Source: Mycoplana azooxidifex (GTDB lineage Bacteria; Pseudomonadota; Alphaproteobacteria; Rhizobiales; Rhizobiaceae). Taken from it: 64,000 nt of DNA. Below are positions 59,725-64,000 of this stretch, piece after piece. The translations under genes and the position numbers were made by a program. The notes beneath the pieces are model-generated. The model made no database searches. It was not told the origin of the DNA and saw only the letters and a program-made list of their open reading frames with translations. Positions within the stretch are counted from its first letter, which is position 1, and every line of letters begins with the position of its first letter. Location of the stretch: positions 1 through 64,000 of the forward strand of contig NZ_JACIEE010000013.1 of the NCBI RefSeq assembly GCF_014196765.1. The letters run 5' to 3'.

Positions 59725-62700
59725 GCGGGCATGCCTTTTTTGATAGCTGCTGGACTTGTCGGAGGTGCAGGAAGGAGATGGCTGTTGATGTCCAGTTCAT
59801 CGTCGCCCTCGATCATGAGCTCGTCGAAACGGTCGAGAGCCCAGTCGTTGATCGCTTCTTTCGCCGCGCCCGGCATCAGGGAAGCGTCTCGGGCAAGATG
59901 CTCGAAATCGTCTTTGGACCAGCTCGAGCGCTGCAGGATTTCGGACAGGAACGCACCGTATCGCTGTTCGAGGCCTTCGAAGAGGTCGCTCTGAGGGGCT
60001 TCTACCGGGGTCTCGGCAAGCATAGCGGCCCCTTCTTCGTCTTCGTCGACGAAAATGTCGGCGAGGACGTTCGAGGTAACCCGGGTCTCCGAGCGGATGT
60101 TCTGAAGCCTGGAAAGGTCGATGCGGGTCGGTGAAAGGGATGTCGCCGTCTTCGGGGAAGGGGCGGAAGGCATCGATGGGTGCCCGGCCGTACGCGTCGC
60201 ACTGTTTCCCGCGTGAAGACGCTCGTAGAGGGACTTCTGGTCGATCCCCATCCGTTTGAAGATCGCCTCCAGTTTCCTGACTTCGTCGGCGTGCAGGTCG
60301 CCGTCGGCGGAAGCGAGCGCGACCAGCTCGGCGGCGACAGCGTCCCGGGCGCGTTCGGGGACGTCTTTCAGACGCTTCAGCCAGTCATCCAGGCGCGCGG
60401 GGTACCTTTCATTAAGCCGGATCTCCGCTTCCAGCCTCCTTTTGTCGTCTCCGGACAGATCGGCGGCCGCGGCGATCCGATCGAGGAGAGCTTTTCGCTC
60501 CAACTCGTGGAAATCGCCGTCGGCATGTCCGACGACCATGCCCAGCATCGTCGACAGCTGCTGGGTCCGATAGGCGTCGGTCGCCTCTGCGGGGAGGGGT
60601 TGCGAGATTGGAAACAGGATAGCCCTCTCGTCGCCCGCCGACGACTTCACGGCAAACGCCGGGTCGAAAGTCGCTCCGATACCAAAGCCGGAAAGGGCCT
60701 GGCTCAGATCGCGGAGCTTGGCCTTGCCCGGGTTGGCGGCCATCTCGAGGCCGACCTGCTCGGCAAGACGGTCGATGCGTGTCTCCGCGGCTTCGTCGGC
60801 AAGACTCCGGATAGCCGCCAGCGGATCGCCCGGTAGGTTCGCAGCGGCCGTCAGCCGCAGAGCCTCGGGGAGCTTGGATATGGCGAGTAAGTTCGGTTGC
60901 AGACCGGGAAGGCGGCCGAGAGCTCGGCTGTAGTCGTCGAGCTGCTCCATGCAGTCGTTGAACACCCTCCGCGCTATCCTGATCGGCTCCTCCCGGTCGG
61001 TGATGTCGGGGATGTCTCCTCCAAGGACCTTGATTTCGAGATTGAAGCTTCCGCTGCAGGCCTGGTATTGCTTCTTGAGCTTCTTTGTACGTCCGGCCCT
61101 CGGCCGATAGCCAGCCGGATAGAGCTTCGCGAATTCCAGAAGATAAAGTTCCCGCAGCAGGGCGGGGACGCGCTTGGCAGGCGTGCGGACGCTGGTCTCC
61201 GGATGCGTCAACGCGAAGCGGAGCATCAGATCGGCCTCGATCGGGCGTTCGTCGCGGACCCGGATACCAAGGGCGATCTTCACCGCAGCAGGGACCTCGT
61301 AGCCGTTAGGCTCGACCCCGGCAAGAAACTGCGCAGAAGGCTCACCGCTCCTTAGCTCGACTGCCGTCAGCAATTCGGTGGCATAACGGTTGAAAGAGCC
61401 GTTGTGCCCGTAAACATCGAGAAGCCGCCTGACTTCCGCCAGCACCGAGGCTGCGTTGGAGCCGTCGACGTCGAGTAGGAGGCGTCGTTCGAGACCGTAG
61501 AAGTATAAGAATACGTAGCCGATGTAGTCGTCAGGATTCGACCTGCTGCCTGCCAGCCACTCCAAATATGACCTTCTGGCGTCCGGAGACATCCCGCCAT
61601 ATGATGGCCAGTACCCCATGGACACGCCCGCCGGATCGCGGCCTCTTCCCACGGTCAGCGCCGGATTGATCAGGCAGTTCTCGTTTTCGTTAAGCCTTCC
61701 CTGCTTACCGAGGAAGCCGCCCAGATAGAACATGCCGCCCGAGATCGCGACGGAGGCGACGGTGACGGACTTCCCCGGCGAAATCCACTCGGCTCCGGCC
61801 ATTCTGGCGGCAGAGAAGTCCGTCCTCAGGGGAGGGGATGCCGGCTTTGGTTCGGCTGCCCTTGCACGATGGAAATTCAGCAGGGTGCCCGTCTGGGCGG
61901 GTATCGGGGGTTGAGTTACGCCAGTCTTCTGTCCCCGCTCGGTAATATCGGTCAGGTCGTCATTCTCGCCATCGGACAGGGATTTCGCTTTGGATGCGTT
62001 CGCCTTGATCCAGTCGGTGACGTTTCTGTTGTGCGCTTCCATCGACGCCGCACGGTCCAGAGACGGGGAGGCGGCTCGTGCAGTTGTGGACTGCTCCGTC
62101 AGAACCTGGAAGGCGTCCCTGTCCCATATCAGCTCTGCCGCGGCGTCGCTGTCAGGAGCCGTGGGCATGCCGTTGGCGCTCGCGGCCTGCCGCCTTCGCT
62201 TCCGTCTCCTCCAGAGCACCATGGCACCGCCGACGGCCAGACCGACAAGTGCCAGGTTCCAGAACTCGTTCTTGCCATCCGACGGAGCCGCGGATGACCG
62301 GGGAGCGATAGCATCGCCCCCCGACCTTTCGGTCGTCGACGGGACGCTGTCGGCCTGCCGCGCACTCCGAGGCTGCTGCGAAGGCGTGGAGTTTTCGACG
62401 GGCTTGACCTCGACGGTGGGTTCGACCGTGCTGGAAGCGGAGTCGCCAACGGGATCGAGCGGCTTTGTCTCGACTGCCGGGACCTTCTGTGATGGCGTTA
62501 CGTTTTCGGACGCAGAGCCAGCAACGGCGGGCTTTTGGTCTTCTACCGCTGGAAGCGTAGGGAAAAGGCGATCGATCGTCGCCTGGTCCGCCGTCCCAGT
62601 AGGAGGCAGGCTGTTCGCCGTCTGGTACGCCCGTAGAGCCGCGATCGATCTCTTGCCCCACACGCCATCGAGAGCGCCCGGCTTGAAGCCCTTGTCAGCC

Positions 62701-62813
62701 AGCGCCTTCTGGATATCACGAACCGACCGCTCGGCTGCGGAGACCGAGGCGGCGGTAAGCGGGCTCAGCAAAGCTGCAGCAACAACCAGAACAACAATCG
62801 GTCGGAACTTCAC
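59721..62813 (-). CDS. sngA: TerB-domain protein with envelope anchor, Shango-type
   Basis: A 1030-residue protein. Residues 1-27 form a signal sequence (FRPIVVLVVAAALLSPLTA). Residues about 30-80 resemble a PG_binding_1 domain (ALADKGFKPGALDGVWGKRS). A Ser/Pro/Thr-rich linker follows, then a membrane span FWNLALVGLAVGGAMVLW near 190 with a basic stop RRRKRRRQ. The large C-terminal part has TerB_N (about 330-560), TerB (near 770-880, VGHADGDFHELERKAL and LASADGDLHADEV) and TerB_C (last 90 residues). The start is a GTG with GAGG five bases upstream that begins the signal sequence exactly. This topology would put the TerB domains in the cytoplasm, tethered to the cell wall. Confidence 0.85.
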   Translation of the reverse strand: MKFRPIVVLVVAAALLSPLTAASVSAAERSVRDIQKALADKGFKPGALDGVWGKRSIAALRAYQTANSLPPTGTADQATIDRLFPTLPAVEDQKPAVAGSASENVTPSQKVPAVETKPLDPVGDSASSTVEPTVEVKPVENSTPSQQPRSARQADSVPSTTERSGGDAIAPRSSAAPSDGKNEFWNLALVGLAVGGAMVLWRRRKRRRQAASANGMPTAPDSDAAAELIWDRDAFQVLTEQSTTARAASPSLDRAASMEAHNRNVTDWIKANASKAKSLSDGENDDLTDITERGQKTGVTQPPIPAQTGTLLNFHRARAAEPKPASPPLRTDFSAARMAGAEWISPGKSVTVASVAISGGMFYLGGFLGKQGRLNENENCLINPALTVGRGRDPAGVSMGYWPSYGGMSPDARRSYLEWLAGSRSNPDDYIGYVFLYFYGLERRLLLDVDGSNAASVLAEVRRLLDVYGHNGSFNRYATELLTAVELRSGEPSAQFLAGVEPNGYEVPAAVKIALGIRVRDERPIEADLMLRFALTHPETSVRTPAKRVPALLRELYLLEFAKLYPAGYRPRAGRTKKLKKQYQACSGSFNLEIKVLGGDIPDITDREEPIRIARRVFNDCMEQLDDYSRALGRLPGLQPNLLAISKLPEALRLTAAANLPGDPLAAIRSLADEAAETRIDRLAEQVGLEMAANPGKAKLRDLSQALSGFGIGATFDPAFAVKSSAGDERAILFPISQPLPAEATDAYRTQQLSTMLGMVVGHADGDFHELERKALLDRIAAAADLSGDDKRRLEAEIRLNERYPARLDDWLKRLKDVPERARDAVAAELVALASADGDLHADEVRKLEAIFKRMGIDQKSLYERLHAGNSATRTAGHPSMPSAPSPKTATSLSPTRIDLSRLQNIRSETRVTSNVLADIFVDEDEEGAAMLAETPVEAPQSDLFEGLEQRYGAFLSEILQRSSWSKDDFEHLARDASLMPGAAKEAINDWALDRFDELMIEGDDELDINSHLLPAPPTSPAAIKKGMPA

Positions 62814-62830
62814 GAAAACCTCACCCCGAA

Positions 62831-62868
62831 GTGGACGTCCACTATACACGGAGAGCATGTATGGCCAA
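62831..62868 (-). promoter_or_regulatory. Promoter and operator-like palindrome of the Shango-type operon
   Basis: On the minus strand TTGGCC (complement of 62863-62868) and TATAGT (complement of 62841-62846) are 16 bases apart. Directly after the -10 box lies the perfect palindrome GTGGACGTCCAC (62831-62842). A repressor bound there would block initiation. The GTG start follows 18 bases later. Confidence 0.5.
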
Positions 62869-63066
62869 GAGCTTGATTACATTCACGGTCCCGAGAACGT
62901 GGACAATCGAGGCGAGAAGATTGCCAGGGCGGAACATGCCCAATGTAGCGCGCGCTCCCGGGGATCGGATCGGACTACGGCGCGGGATACGATGGGAACC
63001 GTCCCTGGCGTCCCCAGCCAGAATGCGAAAAGCCGCCGAGGCGGCCGCCCGTGAACGGAAGAAGCT

Positions 63067-63374
63067 GGCGGAGGAATTTTGCCCGGCGAAGATGACGAGG
63101 AACCCTTGTCTGCCGTGGTCCGGGAGACGGAGGAAGAACTAGGTCGCCGGTGATTTCTTGTGGCTGGGAGAGTATCGGCAGAGATGCAGGTGATGTTGGA
63201 CGTCAGAGAAATGAAGGTCTGCGAATTCGAGATGGAGTGGCCGCCCCGGTCAGGACGGACTGCGAGATTCCCGGAATCGGCCGCGCTCAATGGTTCACAA
63301 CACTCAAGCAACGGGAAGAGAAAGTTCTGAAAGGGCAGGGCGATATGCTCAGGGACCTTCAGCGCCTGAGATAG
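63067..63374 (+). pseudogene. Nudix hydrolase, frameshifted
   Basis: GGGILPGEDDEEPLSAVV then RETEEELGRR (63067-63140) is a Nudix box with its REtxEE core, then a stop. FEMEWPPRSGRTARFPE (63226-63276) and, after a frame change, IGRAQWFTTLKQREEKVL then KGQGDMLRDLQRL (about 63275-63371) match the end of plasmid-type Nudix hydrolases. The N-terminus is unreadable. Intact relatives hydrolyse nucleoside diphosphate derivatives. Confidence 0.7.
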
Positions 63375-63472
63375 ATGTTTCCTTCAGTCCCGAGAAGGGT
63401 CACATGTGTAGCCGAGTGCCTCTTGTGGCCGAAGGAAGACGCGGTCAGTCTTGTATGTAGTAGGACTTTCCG

Positions 63473-64000
63473 ATGGGGCAGACGTTGCAATACGATGAGG
63501 TGCGTGAAGTACGGCTACAGCTGTTTTATCAGAGGCAGACGACATCGCTGATGAGGAAAGAGGCCGCGGCCAGAACGGTCGACGAGGCCCTCAGCCTCGC
63601 ACAGGATGTTAGGCTTCCCAGGCTTTCCGTTGAATTCCGGCTGGCCGATGATGCCGAATATCTACCGGGGCGCTGGCGACTGGCGTCGGGACTTGGTGCG
63701 GCATTCGAAAACTATGTTGCCCGGCTGCAGGAGATGGAAAAGATCCGCTTTGCAAACAGCGTCATCCGCGGTCTTACATCTGCGTATCACGAGGCCTTTG
63801 ACGCCGTTGTCGAAGCGGCAGAGGCACTCGCGAACCTCGGATGGCCCGTCAACTGGCAGCAGAACATTCAGACCATTCTGGAGCCTACGGAATACGGTCT
63901 TCGCGACGGGAAACTTGTCGATCGTTTCTCGGGCCTGCCCGAGCGCGTGATGATGGGCGAAGAACTGCTGCTGCTTGGAACGGTCACGTACCATCGGCAG
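63473..64000 (+). CDS. Unidentified protein, cut by the window end
   Basis: An ATG with AGGA seven bases upstream opens a frame that stays open for 176 codons to the last base of the window. The visible part is mostly helical, with a likely coiled coil (LQEMEKIRFANSVIRGL near 80 and FDAVVEAAEALANL near 105) and a Trp-containing segment WPVNWQQNIQTIL near 122. I do not recognise the family. High third-position GC supports coding. It sits downstream of the Nudix relic, diverging from the Shango-type operon. Confidence 0.65.
   Translation, partial: MGQTLQYDEVREVRLQLFYQRQTTSLMRKEAAARTVDEALSLAQDVRLPRLSVEFRLADDAEYLPGRWRLASGLGAAFENYVARLQEMEKIRFANSVIRGLTSAYHEAFDAVVEAAEALANLGWPVNWQQNIQTILEPTEYGLRDGKLVDRFSGLPERVMMGEELLLLGTVTYHRQ

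Noticed and set aside
1-64000. CRISPR array
   Set aside because: No regularly spaced direct repeats of CRISPR size were seen and no cas gene was recognised; the TnpB-related relic is a transposon protein, not a Cas12 locus.

Overview
The window looks like a gene-poor-to-moderate, heavily remodelled accessory segment (plasmid, or a genomic island) of a high-GC alphaproteobacterium. The class assignment rests on two LexA-type boxes of the alphaproteobacterial direct-repeat form GTTC-N7-GTTC, a HisKA_2 (HWE-like) sensor kinase, FixL/FixJ-style signalling and membrane-bound molybdenum oxidoreductase/cytochrome c pairs. I cannot name a genus. About 35 intact genes are interleaved with at least 16 decayed genes that are recognisable only by joining reading frames.

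Layout. 1-2550: an IS630-type remnant and relics of a CDC48-like AAA ATPase and an RND efflux adaptor. 3.0-4.9 kb: tri-haem cytochrome c followed by a broken XdhC. 5.0-8.6 kb: TetR repressor with a clear operator, MFS exporter, SDR, and a frameshifted LolA-like protein. 8.7-16.9 kb: a 912-residue winged-helix/STAND ATPase regulator, relics of a NarL-type sensor/regulator pair, a stand-alone receiver, a PAS kinase and an SDR with a lost active site. 17-22.4 kb: AraC regulator, a dead TnpB-related element, iorAB (isoquinoline-oxidoreductase-type molybdoenzyme) and a broken moaA. 22.5-34.9 kb: PapA-like acyltransferase, HWE kinase, flavin disulfide reductase, cNMP-gated MscS channel, a serine-less hydrolase, YdeP-type molybdoenzyme, PAS kinase, Dps. 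34.9-46.4 kb: two further STAND regulators, a cysteine-less peroxiredoxin-like protein, FixJ-type regulator, then ADH, LolA-like protein, hydrolase, aldo-keto reductase and a second stand-alone receiver. 47-54.5 kb: isochorismatase-type hydrolase, MFS and cioB relics, a phosphoesterase and a very large TPR-GAF-PAS kinase lacking its usual N-terminal half. 55-63.4 kb: a PIN toxin with a convergent antitoxin-like gene, a methyltransferase-like relic, a complete three-gene Shango-type anti-phage operon (TerB protein, ATPase, DEAD/DEAH helicase) and a broken Nudix gene. An unidentified gene runs off the right end.

How it fits together. Two themes dominate: redox/electrophile stress (oxidoreductases, Dps, efflux, sensors) and defence. 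A directional TTACAATA-like element lies upstream of many of the stress genes, typically 60-190 bases before the start codon, and suggests a common promoter or regulon that ties together genes scattered over about 45 kb. The number of sensors, receivers and STAND regulators is high for 64 kb. Molybdenum cofactor support genes (xdhC, moaA) are decayed although the molybdoenzymes remain intact. The most notable single system is the Shango-type operon, whose TerB protein carries a signal sequence, a peptidoglycan-binding-like domain and a membrane span.
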